Of a stretch of 64,000 bases of DNA, positions 35,640 to 48,157 are shown piece after piece. A program made the position numbers and the translations under genes. The number at the start of each line of letters is the position of its first letter. Position 1 is the stretch's first letter. The DNA is from Cryptomeria japonica (lineage: Eukaryota > Streptophyta > Pinopsida > Cupressales > Cupressaceae). The notes under the pieces are model-generated. The model did no database searches. It worked only from the letters and a program-made list of their open reading frames with translations, and had not been told where the DNA came from. The stretch lies in contig NC_081406.1 of assembly GCF_030272615.1 (NCBI RefSeq), forward strand, positions 469,508,400-469,572,399, given 5' to 3'.

Positions 35640-36872
35640 TGATTAGATAAAATAATATCTCTTTTATTTCTATGATTGATAAATTTTTCCTATGTTTAAG
35701 TTGCATATTGGGACAATGTTTGAGTCATGTGATGTATGAAAGTTTGACTATGTGCATTCTGAATGATACCTAAACCCGTTGAACCCTGTATTGTTTTGAC
35801 TTAATATTCATGTGGCCATGCAGGTTATTATAGGTAATATCATGTGTGGATGTATAAATGTCATGATTAATGGAAATAAATACATATGTATGCTTGTATG
35901 TTCTAACCTTTAAATGCAGGAGTAAATAAGTTGTTGTAGAAGCGGTTGTTTTAAGCCAGATGGAGAATCACATCATCAAACTAGTTGGAGACATTTCGGG
36001 GTGGTTAAACATTTAAAACATCAGAGCAGATGGTGTGCAAAAGAATTGGAAAAGGAATAGCGAGGCGATACCAGATTCATTTATGTTTGTCTCCAATAAA
36101 CATCAATCTAATAACCACCACCATGCTATATTCTTGGTTGTGGTTTAGTTGAGTTCCACGTTTTTTGTGGATCTCTTTGCAGTAATAAATGTTTTCGCCT
36201 AATTTCATGGGCATGATCTAGGTAGTAGGAAGTTTGTTATAAGTTTCTCATAAATAAAGACCCACACCTTGTCTCAGAGGCTAGACAACATTTTCCAGAA
36301 TTAGAAGCATTTCTCTTATCTCATGTGTTGTATTGACTTTTGGAAATAATGAATAAAAGCTATGTTATTCTGAGTATATAGAATCATTTTAGAGTCTGGA
36401 TACACTCATCCAAGGGGGCCCACTTGGTGAGTATTCATGTGTTATTGTTAGATTAAATTTCCTTTTTGCTGTAGTAGATGTTATGGCAACTGATTGTTCC
36501 TGCAACCACTAGAACCAGATCCCATGATTGCTCCTGCAGCCAAAGTAGACAGAGTAATTTTTGTTTGTCAACTCTGAACTTAGTTAACAATTATTTAGTT
36601 AGAATTTTTTGTTAATGTTAATTTTTCTTGTAGCCATTCAGTTGTCATATTTTCATTTGTTTATTTTAGATAGACTTAGTTGCTGCAGTAGTGGAGAATG
36701 ACTATCACAGGAACTTAGTACATATACAATGCAGGCCTATTTTATGTAATATGTCCCTGGGTTGACAAGTAAATGAACTTCAGTCATGGAGATGATAGAT
36801 ACTCGAAATGGATGACCAATCTTTGGTGTAAGACTTTAGCTCTAGTTATTGTTCCTATTGGCTAGGAAAACA
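35640..36872 (+). repeat. Presumed 5' LTR of the Athila-like element
   Basis: Region of about 1233 bp from TGATTAGATAAA, at the breakpoint in the chromovirus B LTR, to AGGAAAACA just before the primer site. There is no second copy in the window to confirm the ends. It has no coding signal. Confidence 0.55.
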
Positions 36873-36876
36873 TTTT

Positions 36877-36895
36877 TGGCGACGTTGTCAGGGAT
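36877..36895 (+). other. Primer-binding site, tRNA-Asp type
   Basis: TGGCGACGTTGTCAGGGAT closely matches the TGGCGCCGTTGTCGGGGA-type site used by Athila elements, with two or three changes. Confidence 0.75.
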
Positions 36896-37099
36896 GGTGT
36901 CAAACTAAGAACCTGTCATAGTTATGATTTTTTAAGTTTTCGGTATAGGTCGTTTTGATAGCTCAGTCTATTTGAAGTAATTCTCATGAATCTACATGCA
37001 TAGATGAAGAAGAGATGCTCAAGGTAAATTCCTTCCTAACCATCTTGATCATACAAGACTCAATCCATATGAAGCACCAAATGTAAACCCTTTTGTTGC

Positions 37100-38870
37100 A
37101 CTTTACCAAGCCCCAGATAATTTGAACCCACTTGAATTTGAACTTTCTAAGAACAACCTTCATTTCCTCTTTGGACCTCCTGAAGAGGACCCTTGTCTAG
37201 TAACTCCTCCTCAAAGACCAATGCAAGGAAATCCACCCCCCGGTGGGAATAACCCACCTCCACCTATGAACCCAACATTTGAATTCCGTATTTCTGATTT
37301 GCATGATAATGCTAATCTCAAGAACATTCCATCTTTTTATCTTCCTAGATTTTATGGACTAGTGATAGAGGACCCCGATACTTTCTTGATTGAATTTGAT
37401 GTCCTCTGTAGGAGTTATGATTACACTATTGATGCCCATAGGCTCAAAATATTTATTGCCACTTTAAAAGAATCAACTTTGAGATGGTTTATGAGTCTAG
37501 GGAGTAGTACAATCACTACATGGGATGAGATGAAACGGTTGTTTCTTGAGAAATATAAAGATTATTGTAGAGGGATTGACCGTCATGGGGATGATATTTT
37601 TATAATGACACAAAGGGATGATGAGAGTCTATAAGATTATCTGGAGAGATTTCTATTCAGTGTCAAGAAGTCCAAGCATAGTACTTTAAATGAAGATTCT
37701 TTTAAGTTGATATTTCTTAGGGGAATCAGTGATGAATGCACATATGCTTTAGACCTTATGGGAGTGGTGATATAACTCAAGAAACATGGAATGAGATTGG
37801 TCAAATTTGTCAGAAGTATTCCAGATCTTCTTCTAATAAGAATAGGCATTTCAAGCCAGGAATGTCTTCATCAACATCCAGCAATGGAGTTTCACAAATG
37901 GAGATTAGCCACTTTTTGAAGGTTTTTAAAGAGGATATCATAAACAATATGGCTACTCAGTTAGACACACTTCAAGCTAAGAAAAATCATGAGGAAGTTG
38001 ATGCAACGCTCGCAGAATTCTATCCACATTATAAATAGATGAAAAGGGATTGTAGATGTAAGATGGTCGTGAATCTTGACGTACCTGATTTCAAGATAGT
38101 ACAAGGAGATGATGAACAAATCTTTTATGTTTTGCAAAGAAGGCCAAATTTTTCAAGACAAGGTATGCCTCCTAATCCACTTTCTTTTTTATGGTTATAG
38201 TGGAAATTCCTATGCACAAAATAATCAATGGCAACCTCCATATGCTCAAAATGTTAGAAATTATCAAAATTGGTATAATCCTCAAAGCCAAGGGAATTTT
38301 TTTGCCAATCAAACTCCATAGTGGCAGTAGCCACAAGGAAATTGGTCTCAATCTCAGGGACCATGGCAACCATTCCAAGGGAATTGGCAACCTACTCCTC
38401 AATGGAGAGGAGGTCAGCAATGGACGAACTAGTATTTTGGTTATCAGCAACCTCAGTAGCAGCCTCAACTGTCTCAACAACCTACAATAATGCCCCCTTC
38501 TGCTACTAACATCGTTCCACCTAAAACAACACAAGTGCCCACTCAACCCATGCCAAATCCTAATAGAAAGCCTCAACATCAACAACAAGTTTATTCAGCT
38601 GATCCTAATCAATACCCAACTTATTCTCTTTCTATAAGTGATATTCACCTTAGATCTAGGACAACTTTTCCTAACCCGTCCCCTCCAGTTATAACTGAAA
38701 TACAAAAGGAAAAGGAAATATCTAGCCCAACAAGCCAAATTCCTCAGAGTCAACAAATACCCCCATTTCCTCAAAGGTTGCAAGTTGAAGAGATTCCTCA
38801 GCAAGAGGATATAAATTTTGATATCATTGATCAATTGAAACACATATGTGTTAAGATTCCATTATTTTAG
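37100..38870 (+). pseudogene. Athila-like gag (decayed)
   Basis: The capsid-like part at 37122-37634 (IPSFYLPRFYGLVIEDPDTFL, ESTLRWFMSLGSSTITTWDEM) is typical of Athila gag. A stop at 37632 is followed in frame by DYLERFLFSVKKS. Further pieces at 37736-38038 and 38490-38870 are rich in Gln, Pro, Asn and Ser. The zinc knuckle is not clear; Cys/His spacing near 37990-38060 is compatible with a decayed one. Confidence 0.75.
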
Positions 38871-40966
38871 GCTATTAAGGATGTTCTTATTTATGGTAAG
38901 GCAATTAAAGAGGCACGTTTAAGAAAACATGGCAGGAAGAAAAAGGATCCACAAACAGTGCATGTAATGGATCAACTGGCAGATATTATGTTGGGAAAAG
39001 TTTCAATTCCTAAATATTTTGACCCTGGTAGTCCTGTTGTGAAAATAGTCATCAATGGCACTCAGATAAGAATGCCTTAATAGATATGAGAGTAGCCATC
39101 AATGTAATGATAAGAGATATTATTCAAAAACTTAACATAATCAGTCTCAGGCCTACTCCTACAGTCCTGCAACTTGCCAACAGTTCCACGGTTTGACCTA
39201 ATGGTATGATTGAAGCTTTTGTCATTACTTTAGACTCTTAGGAATATCCGACAAAATTTATGATCTTTTCTCCTAAGGCTACATTGGGGGGATATCTGGT
39301 TATCTTAGGGAGAGCTTGGCTTGCTACAACCAATGCATATATTGGATGTCGATCAGGGGACATGACTATTTCTGATGGAAATACTAATAAAACTCTAGCT
39401 CTGTATTCACCTGCTCAGCCCCAACTTGATCAAGAACAAGTTGTTTGGCCTAACGTGGGGGAAGAATTAAAAGAGGAAGTCAACTATGTCAATCATCTTA
39501 TAATGATTAATAGAGAATCATTCATACGACTCCAGGATGATGATTGTGTTCTTTCTAAAATTCTAGCAAATCAGTATAATCTAGAGCAGCAGTCGCAGGA
39601 GTTAACATCAAATATTATGGCATCAGATTTTCCTACAACCACTGACATATTACATACCCTTTTTCCGTAGGAAGTTTGCACTTCTCATATTTCTGAGGTG
39701 GCTCAAGTTGATCTTACTGTCAAGGTGGTTACTGTCAAGGTGGAAGTTGATCCAAATAAATGTTTAAATATCAATAATCAACTCACGAAAACTCAAAGGC
39801 TAACACTGGTTGAATTTCTCAAATGTCATCAACACGCTTTTGCATGGGATTACAAAGATATGCAAGGAATTGATCCTATGATTTGTACTCACCATATTTA
39901 TATTAAAGAAGACTATAGACCACTCAAACAACCACAGAGAAGAATTAATCTTGCGTTAAGGGAGATAGTTATAAAGGAACTACAAAAATTGTTAAATGTT
40001 GGATTTATCTATCTTATATCAGATAGTCAGTGGGTGTCACCTCTAGGTATAGTTCCAAGAAAAGGAGGTAAATGATGGGTATGTGTAGATTACAGAGCTT
40101 TGAATTCAGCAACCAGGAAGGATCATTTTCCATTACCATTTGTGGATCAAGTATTAAATTCCTTGGCAGGGAAGTGACACTTTTCATTCATGGATAGATT
40201 CAGTGGTTACAACCAGATTCAAATTGCACCAGAGGATAAGGAAAAGACTACAATTACTTGCCCTTAGGGAACATATGCATATTTTGTTCTTCCTTTTGGG
40301 TTGTGTAATGCTCCAACTACTTTGCAAAGAGCAGTGATAAGCATATTTTCAGATATTTCCCAAGATAGCATGGAGATCTATATGGATGATTTTACCACTT
40401 ATGGTTCATAATTTGAAGAGGTATTGGGGAGTTTAAAGAAAGTTTTACAGAGGTGTGAAGATTACAATTTATCATTGAATAGTGAAAAATGCTTTATGAT
40501 GATGCAGGAAGGCATAGTTCTTGGTCATCATATTTCTATAACAGGAATACAGGTTGACCCAGCCAAACTTGAAGTCATTCAAAACCTTCCCGCTCCCACA
40601 AAGCAAAAGGATGTCTAAAGTTTCCTTGGTCATGTTGGATATTATAGATTTATTAAGGATTTTAGTAAAATTGCAAGACCTTTATATTATCTTTTGACTA
40701 AGGATATGGAGTTTGATTGGACTCTTGCATGCCATGAAGCTTTCTTGAAGCTCAAACATGCATTGAATCAAGCACCAGTGCTCAAGGGTCCGAACTGGTT
40801 ATTACCTTTTCATATTCATATAGATGCATCAAATTATGTTATAGGAGCAATTTTGGGACAAAAGATGGACAATTTAGAAAATGCAGTTTACTCCATTATA
40901 AAAACATGCAGGGACCTGAGCTTAATTATACTGTCACAAAAAAGGAGATGTTGGCAGTGATATATG
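38871..40966 (+). pseudogene. Athila-like protease and RT, truncated in RNase H
   Basis: The protease region (about 38930-39440) keeps FDPGSPVV, a damaged active site (IDMRVAINVM where Athila has a Gly after the Asp-X pair) and ILGRAWLATTNAYI. RT starts near 39700 (HQHAFAWDYKDMQGIDP). It keeps [39 protein letters not shown] and an intact YMDD at 40379-40390, but several stops interrupt it (near 40075, 40176, 40266, 40411 and 40616). RNase H begins at about 40790 (IDASNYVIGAILGQ). The frame reaches KEMLAVIYV (about 40940-40966), where C2 interrupts it. Confidence 0.85.
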
Positions 40967-41881
40967 TGTTGGAATCCAAGAACACTGAGAGGGGGGGTGA
41001 ATCAGTGTTCAATCGATCTAATCAATTTTAGCCTTAGTAAAACATGCATAGACCAATTGGTATACCGATATATAAAGAATTGAAAGAAGTAAAGAAACCA
41101 ATAAGCCAATCACATAAATGAACACCATAACACACATGATTATATGTGGAAAACCTCAAAGAGGAAAAACCACGATGGGATTTTGACCCACAATATCAAT
41201 TCACTAGCCATATGAAGAGATATTATAAAATATAAGGGGCCAACACTTGTAGGAAGGCTTACAACCTAGAGCACACTGCTCAATCACAAAAGGAGCCTCA
41301 CTGACTACATATAAATCCAGACTACAATCCAGAAAAATGAGTGAACTAATAAGATAACATCTTCTATGCCTAAATATAGTTCCGGTTAAGCTTTGTTTGT
41401 TCCAATCTGAAACCCTAAACCCTTTACCGGAATAACCCTTACATAAATAACCTCATATACATGATCTCTCTGATATATTTCGTATCATATCACATCCACA
41501 TATTACATAATCTCATATATATTTCAAAATGATATAATCCAACTGACCTATATACCCTATACAATTTATCATGCCTTATGTTGGATTACAAAGATAATTA
41601 CAATATCAATATACATGTTGGCTAGATAACATAAATACATGAATATCAAAAATAATTGCCGATGCCAGATCCAAAAGATATCGGCCTCCAATACCGATAA
41701 CCATATTCTAGACCATGTCGGCCTACATTGCCGGCAACAAAAAAAATCCTTCCATCCTGTCGGTGTCGGTGAAGTGTCTGTCGGTACACAACTGAACAAA
41801 AATATGAAGCCAGAACAAGATACCATGTTGCCATCAATGACAACATAGTGAAACCAACCAATTGAATCTCAATTTCCAACA
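40967..41881 (-). repeat. 3' LTR of C2
   Basis: 915 bp, plus strand TGTTGGAATCCAAGAACAC to CAATTTCCAACA. The first 45 bp are the reverse complement of the C1 LTR end (GAGGGGGGGTGAATCAGTG). ATATG lies at 40962-40966 on its left. Confidence 0.85.
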
Positions 41882-42065
41882 ATCTCCCCCTTTGGCATTG
41901 ATGACAAAACTCATGTGAAAAATGATCTTGGTTTCATCTGTCAGTTTCATCTTGCCTGCTCCCCCTAAGCTAAATATTCATCAATACAAAATACTCCATA
42001 CTCCCCCTAATATATACAACTCCCTCTATTATTTTTCACATCTATATCACTCCCCCTTTGACATC
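41882..42065 (-). other. Repeated polypurine words next to the C2 LTR
   Basis: Plus strand CTCCCCCTTTGG at 41884, CTCCCCCTAAG near 41963, CTCCCCCTAATA near 42002 and CTCCCCCTTTGACATC near 42051. On the minus strand these are AGGGGGAG tracts; the one at 41884 abuts the LTR. Confidence 0.75.
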
Positions 42066-42159
42066 AATGACAGAAAAATTTCCAAAAAGAATGCCTAAGA
42101 TCCAGAACTGGGACAAGGAATGAAAGATATTATACAATGAATATCCCAAAAATATTTTA

Positions 42160-45100
42160 CTAGAGCTTAATATATTTGAAAATATTTGGGTATGACTTCT
42201 CCAAAAGCTCAAGATAAGTATCCCAACCAGATTTGAAAGTGCCTGAAATAGATGCAAGACCATTTAGCATATGAGCAAAGGACTCTTTCTCATTTAGATC
42301 TGTCGGTGTGGGCTTACCAACCATATCCATACACTCCTTATGTACACTAAGTGAATCCAATCGGGGACTCACCAAACCTCTCAAACTTATGGATCTTCTT
42401 ATGATTTTGTCTTTTTCTTTCTCAAGAGTAGAAAGTTGAGCTTCCAAAACCAAAATTTGACCATCAATGGATGTAGTCAATGAAGTCAATCCGTCAAAAG
42501 ATTTAGCTATACTTGCAATTTTCTTCTAGAATTCCTTAATCTTCTTATCCAAATTAAATGTAAGAGCATCTATGTTACAACATACTTTGTATATATTTGT
42601 ATACCGCTTCAAAGAATTATCTATCAATTTCAATTTCTCATCAATTTCCTCTCTCGGACTCAATCATCTGATCAAATGCAGCTCTTTTAGCCTGTGTGAA
42701 TCTTTCCAGTGCTTGTCGGTTTGAAATCTGCTGCAAGGATTGAAAATCCTTTGAAATGTGCTCAGTAATTGTTTTAAGCTTTCCAGATGGGCTCTCTTCT
42801 CTGTTAAACTTGTAATTTGGGACTAGTCTGTACAAAACAGTAATAGATTGATCAATAATCCCTTTATCCATTGATCCCTCCTTCATTAATTTATGTGCAA
42901 CCATCATCATGAGTTCAGTAGAACTCATCTCGGTTATGTCTTTCTTTACAACCTGCGAGGTGTCAATTGACAACAATGATGGACTCACTACCGGATCCCT
43001 AATGGATTCCACTTTCTTCTCCTCTGATGTTTTATCCTTTATAGATTCCTCACTTGCACCATTGGCTTCGCCACTTGGTGTAGTCTCAGTAACAGTTCGT
43101 TCCTCCCTAGGAACTGTAACCTCATCCTGTACAATTGTATCCAGAGGACTGTTGTCATGTACATTAGTATCCCGTACATTATCAACCTTTTCACTCTTTG
43201 TATTTGTCAGTATCTCAACATTTGTCTCTACATTTGTATATATCGGGGGCTATATTTCCACTATCTTAATGTTTTTCAAAATTGAGGGTGAAGTACCCAT
43301 AATACCCTTTCCTTTCCCTTCAGTCGAGATGTCTTCAGTGTCTGCCTTTGACACCGGTGAAGTAAAGAAACCTCAGTTCTCATCAAAGAACTTAACCCAT
43401 GCCTTTTGGGTCTCCTTGATTATCTCATTTACCCTTCCTAGCATAAGACTGGTTATTCTATATTTGTTGTTAAAGATTTTTCTATCTGCAACCTCAAGTG
43501 TCCTATCTATTTCCTCTGAAGTAATAGAAACACAAACAGATAACAACTCTTAAATTTTTATATGCTTGTCATCTTGCATTGTTGATAGCCTCCTAGTATC
43601 TAACATATCATACAGTTATGTCATTATTTGGTTTTCAATTTCTATCAAGGCTTTCTTATAAATATCCAAATATAACAAAACTGCTTCCTCTACCTCTCTT
43701 TGTTCAACATTATCTAAACGATCATAGTAAAACTGAACATTCTTTAACATGTCATCCTTAGTTATTTCATCAACTAATTTTGTACAAGTTTTTGGTGGAA
43801 TAATAGTTACATTACCAGATTGAATTGCCTAATCAATGTCAGCCTTCTTCTTCCTTCTTGCAGTACTGGATGGAGCTAAAGGTGTTACTTTTGGTGCTTG
43901 TTTATGTGCCGGTAACTTGAATGTGACTTTCCTAACCGGTTTCTTTTTAACATCTACCTTGGTTTCCTTTGTTTTCTTCCTTATAACCCTCTTGAAAGCC
44001 AGGGGTGTGTCATCCTCAAATTCAGACTCTGCTGCAATAGGCTCAATGAACACTTATGGTTCTTTTCTCTTCCTACCTTTCTCTGGGACAACATCAATCA
44101 ATGCTTTAATGTCCTGTGAGAATTTCTTTACAAACTTACTTTCCTTTCCTTCCTACTTCTCTCGCTCCTTCTGGTTGAACTCTATTTCAACCTCTTGTGT
44201 CTTTTGCTTTGCAGTACCGAAAGGTTTCTCATCTTCATCAATGGGTGCATCAATCAACATCTTTGCATAAGCATCTAAAATCTGTGTATCAACTTCATAG
44301 CCCATTTCCTCAATCCAGATCTTCCAAGGCTTAACCACTTCCATGAGTGTTTCATCCTTCTTCACCATGAAGCATATGTCAGTTGAGTATTTTTCAACAA
44401 TATGCTTAGGAACCCTTTCTCTAGATTTCATAGCCCTCTGGAATGCTTTAAAATATCTCCATACCTTATCATCTCTTTGACTACCTAAAGTAGCAATTGA
44501 CTGTTTGAATTGCCTCCCTACCAGGATATCAAATGCCCCTTGCATTTTCCCAAAACTGGGAGTCTCATTCATGAAAAATAGAATTAAACAGACAATTAAG
44601 TTTCCATATCGGAAAGTTCCTTTCTTTTCTCCTTTAACCTTTCCTAGGTTTATCAATAATTCATCTAACATCCAACCACATAGATCCAATTTCTCATTTT
44701 CTCTCATCATTTTGTAAGCTGCGAAAATGCAGGAGCTAGAAACAGAATTCGGTCAATTTGACTGAGTTACCTTATAACCGATGACCATGCTACCGAATCT
44801 GATATTTGTGTTGGTAATAGTGTTGATTCTCATAGATCGCATGTTTGATGTTGCACCAGTGATTTTATTTACATAATCATTAGAAACCTTCTTATCCGGA
44901 CGTTGCCCAACCTATGGTAAACCGATCAGTGTCTTGATGGCTTCCTTGGTGATCTTGTATGCTCTATCTAGCCAAATAAACTCCCCATGTACTCTACTTA
45001 AAATATACCTAATGATTTCATCTTCAAATTTCAGAATGTCTAGAATGTCGGTAAACCCTAAGTCTTCACTGTGCTTGTATTCAAGTTTAACCTTTCCAGA

Positions 45101-45400
45101 ATTTCCCATAAGCTCGCTCATGTACATGCCCTTTATATTAGATGTCCCCAAATCCTCAATGTGACAGTGTATGTATGCCCTAACATCTTTGACATAAACA
45201 ACACATTCTGAAACATGGGAAAATTCTCCAACTGAGTCATACAGGGTAGCCACATGCGAATATCGCTTGAAAGTTGGCCTGGGACGGTCCTTGACCTCTA
45301 CAATAGTTGGGTTTGCAACAAAGATAGGAACAGATGATGATCCAACTTCCATGATTAAAGAAAAATACTTGTTAATCGATGCCGGTGAAAACCCTAACAA
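42160..45400 (-). pseudogene. Long uncharacterised frame in copia element C2
   Basis: I do not recognise this protein. One minus-strand frame runs from 45400 to 42641 (about 920 codons). The main stops are at 44912, 44153, 43829 and near 44755 and 44055, with a few more between 43830 and 43010. A small shift near 42645 then passes to a second frame that ends at 42160. Candidate starts are the ATG near 45351 (MEVGSSSVPIFV) or a codon at 45400. The N-terminal 400 residues look globular (IRYILSRVHGEFIWLDRAY, LCGWMLDELLINLGKVK, FRYGNLIVCLILFFMNE). The middle is Lys-rich and NLS-like (STARRKKKADID). The C-terminal third is Ser/Thr/Glu-rich, ending in a predicted coiled coil (LVLEAQLSTLEKEKDKI). 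It occupies the place of pol. It may be an accessory protein or an env-like ORF, but no convincing membrane segment is seen. Confidence 0.65.
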
Positions 45401-45694
45401 ACTCTTTCAGTCGCTGGTGAAATTGCTCAAGAAGATATTTGATCACACTGAATTGCCTTTGATTGCTCTAAATCATTGTTAATCACTTATGAATAAAAGG
45501 TGATCAAAATGAAGTGAATTCAACTTTTTTTAACCTCCAAGAAAAACCCTAATCTTTCATTGACATCAATGACTACCGATGAAAGAATCTCCATGCCGGA
45601 TAAGCATCTCCAATGTCTGGAACATCTTCCAGAACCTCTTCCCGGGGCATATGCAGCATCTTCATGAATTTTTCCTACCCCTAAGGCATCTGCC

Positions 45695-46640
45695 TCAATT
45701 ACTGAATGAGCTTCCTATTGGTGCATTCCCATCTGCAGATTGATCTTCAGTCTTCCTGACCCATCTCTGTGTATGATATTGTCGAATTTCATTAACATTC
45801 TCTTTCCCTTTCTCATTTGATACTCCATTACCAACCGATAGATTTTTGCTTCTACATAATTTAGCAATATGTCCAACCTCATTACATGCATAACATGTAA
45901 CATTGTTCCTTTGAATTGCTTTACTAAAACTGGTGAAATTGTTTGACCTACACTGATTAGCCATATGTCCAAATTTTCCACATGTATAGCATTTAACATT
46001 CATTCTGCAATCTTTTGTCTTATGACCATACTTATTACATTTAGAACATTGACCGAGAGAAGAATCAAGATTCTGATTTGCTTTGTTTCTACATTGCCTA
46101 GTCATGTGACCAAATTTATTGCAAATAAAACATCTACCATTAAATTTATAAGCATTAAACTGCCTTACTGGTGCCTTATGATTTTGATCTTCATTTGCAA
46201 TACCGAAACTCTGTCCTTGCTCAAATCCAAGTCCACTGGAATCTCCAATCTGCCTTTGTCTTTTCAATAACTCATCTAGCTACGTTGAACTAATCTTGAA
46301 TTTTTCTTTATACTCACTTGCAATAGTCAAATCATCTCTTAGAATTATCATTTCTCTCTCAAGCTCTTGTTCATTACTCTAGGATTGTACTAAATCAGTT
46401 CTCAACATATCATTCTCATGAACCAACCTACCACATTCTTCAAATTTGTTCTTCAAAGATACAACAAGATTTTCTTCCTTTTTCTTCCAGTCCTCAATCT
46501 CCTTAGGCATCCTTATGGTTATAGCTTGAATTTCATTTCTCATGACCATGTTCTCCTAACTCAGCTTCCGACACTTCTCCTTAAGTGCATCTTTGGCTTC
46601 CATGAACGGGATGATGCCCCCTTCCTTGGCATACATCCAA
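45695..46640 (-). pseudogene. C2 gag C-terminal part with four zinc knuckles
   Basis: A coiled-coil region (about 46640-46270; LVVSLKNKFEECGRLVHEND, REMIILRDDL) is followed by an open frame at 46267-45695. That frame holds four CCHC knuckles: CFICNKFGHMTRQC, CSKCNKYGHKTKDC, CYTCGKFGHMANQC and CYACNEVGHIAKLC. Such arrays bind element RNA during packaging. Spacing and wording match C1 gag. A stop near 46556 interrupts the coiled coil. The capsid portion is lost at the border with the LINE. Confidence 0.85.
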
Positions 46641-47208
46641 ACACAAGGGTCATTGCGAAAGTAGTCGTCAATAGCGTCCAACTCAACCCGGACTAAATCT
46701 CCCCCCATAATAGCTTCCTCTAGAGTGTTGTTGGGATGCAGCACAAACCAGAAAATGGTTAAGCAGAGGGAAAAACCAGAGTAGAAGATAAGAAAAATCG
46801 GTCGAGAATTAGCTAAATTGAGGTGAGAGCTACAATCATTATCTTTTGTGGTGTTTCCCAAGGCATGCGTCCGCTAGCTCCAGTAAGCATGCAAAGGGAC
46901 ACCTCTTAATTCATCCACCGACTTGCAAAGATCTTCATTATGGAGAAATCTTGAGTTCCGGTTATAGTAATAAATGATGTACTTTCTATGGTTAGTCAAG
47001 TAAATGATTAAAAGTTGGCGCTTCAATCCTTCAGTAATACAATTATTAGTGGTCGGCCACGTCATCATCAGACCGGTGCACTGGAGAAGCTGGGGACCAC
47101 CGAGAGCCACCTTGGCGTAGCCCGCCCAATTTGAATTTGAATTTCCCTCCTATATCTTGGCATTGCAGATGGGCCAAAACGACCCCCCGTAACAAAGCAC
47201 ATAGCACA
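46640..47208 (-). other. Probable LINE 3' part, no recognised gene
   Basis: Lies downstream of the LINE RNase H frame on the minus strand. Short open frames (47243-47046, 47110-46874, 46861-46556) show no domain. No poly(A)/poly(T) tail marks the 3' end, so the C2/LINE border is placed only approximately. Confidence 0.4.
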
Positions 47209-48157
47209 TCATTGGCAAGTAGAGAAATTCCGGCCTCTCCCAATTAGGGACTTCTGTCTGTCAGAAAGAGAATCAAGGTGTCTCCAGCACCTCATACCAG
47301 TTAACTCAAGGCCCGTCGCGACCAAAGAGTCTGCCACTGAGTTACCCTCTCTGTAAATGTGTTGAATTTGAAATTCCTCAAGCCAGATAATCATGGACCA
47401 AATGTCCTTGATAATGTTGCTGATCGTCCAGCTAATCCCTGCAACTCCTTTAGCCGCCTCAATAATTAGCTTAGAGTCCCCTTCAATGATCAACCTTTTA
47501 GTATTGATGTCGAGGGCCAATTTAAACACCCAGAAGAGAGCAAGGGCTTCAACCATGTTACTAGAGACAGAGTCAAAATTCCTCGCATAGGCCAGAATCA
47601 GGTTGCCCAAGCTATCTCTAATAATTCCTCCTCCCTTCGCAACACCACTGTGAGCGACGCCATCGAAGTTAAGTTTGAGCCATGAGGGGGGCGGAGTCGA
47701 CCATCTAGTGTTAAGCCTCTCCATTTTCTTTGAGTTGTCATAATGAAAGAAGTTGTTTGACAGATTCCATGTTCTAATCCAATTGCAATACATCACCAAA
47801 AGGGTTGATTGCAGAGTTTTCCATTTGCAGACCATAGCGTTCTCCCTGAGGAGCTTTTCAGCTATGCCAACCACCGTTTCAGCAGAGTTATTCATTCCGC
47901 AGAATATTTGATTGTTCCTTTCCTTCCAGATATGCCAACATATATGGTGAGGGATGAGTTTCCAAAACTGTCTAATCGGCTGGTGGGCGGAGGGGCACTT
48001 CCAGTTGCTAATAAACTGCTGCAAGTCTTCAAGGAAGGTCCACGCAATATCAAATTTCTGTAAAACTTTGTGCCAAACCGTAGAAGCGAAAGGGCAATGG
48101 ATAAAAAGATGATTTATGCTTTCCTCAACACAGTTAATGGTGATAGCTCCAGGAAAA
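47209..48157 (-). pseudogene. 5'-truncated LINE: zf-RVT and RNase H end
   Basis: An open minus-strand frame runs from about 48155 to 47209 without a stop. The first part (CVEESINHLFIHCPFASTVW, about 48075-48140) is the end of the zinc-binding zf-RVT domain of plant LINE reverse transcriptases. Then come ICWHIWKERNNQIF and an RVT_3-type RNase H (LNFDGVAHSGVAKGGGIIRD, NMVEALALFW, IIEGDSKLI, NSVADSLVATG) in which the four acidic residues are all present. The RT and endonuclease are absent because the copy is truncated at about 48157, as usual for target-primed insertion. RVT_3 also occurs in host genes, but the zf-RVT context argues for a LINE. Confidence 0.85.

Larger units (their letters stand above)
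35640..40966 (+). mobile_element. Athila-like Ty3/gypsy element, 3' half missing
   Basis: A plus-strand element with a presumed 5' LTR, a tRNA-Asp-type primer site, gag, protease and RT. It is broken within RNase H at 40966 by copia element C2. Integrase, the 3' LTR and the matching flank of chromovirus B are absent from the window, so either deletion or rearrangement followed insertion. All genes carry many stops. Confidence 0.78.
40967..46640 (-). mobile_element. Copia-type element C2 with a long unknown frame instead of pol
   Basis: Minus-strand element: 3' LTR at 40967-41881, PPT-like words at 41882-42065, a long decayed frame at 42160-45400, and gag zinc knuckles at 45695-46267 with a coiled coil upstream. 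The 5' end (rest of gag, primer site, 5' LTR) is missing near 46640, at the LINE border. Its gag and LTR terminus are clearly related to C1. No protease, integrase, RT or RNase H motif is seen. The right boundary is approximate. Confidence 0.75.

Noticed and set aside
42909-43553. Plus-strand frame of 214 codons, Ser/Val/Phe-rich
   Set aside because: Shadow of the minus-strand long frame of C2, which extends far beyond it on both sides.
47209-48024. Host RNase H gene
   Set aside because: An RVT_3 domain alone could be host, but the frame continues upstream into a zf-RVT domain typical of LINEs and is cut off abruptly at about 48157.
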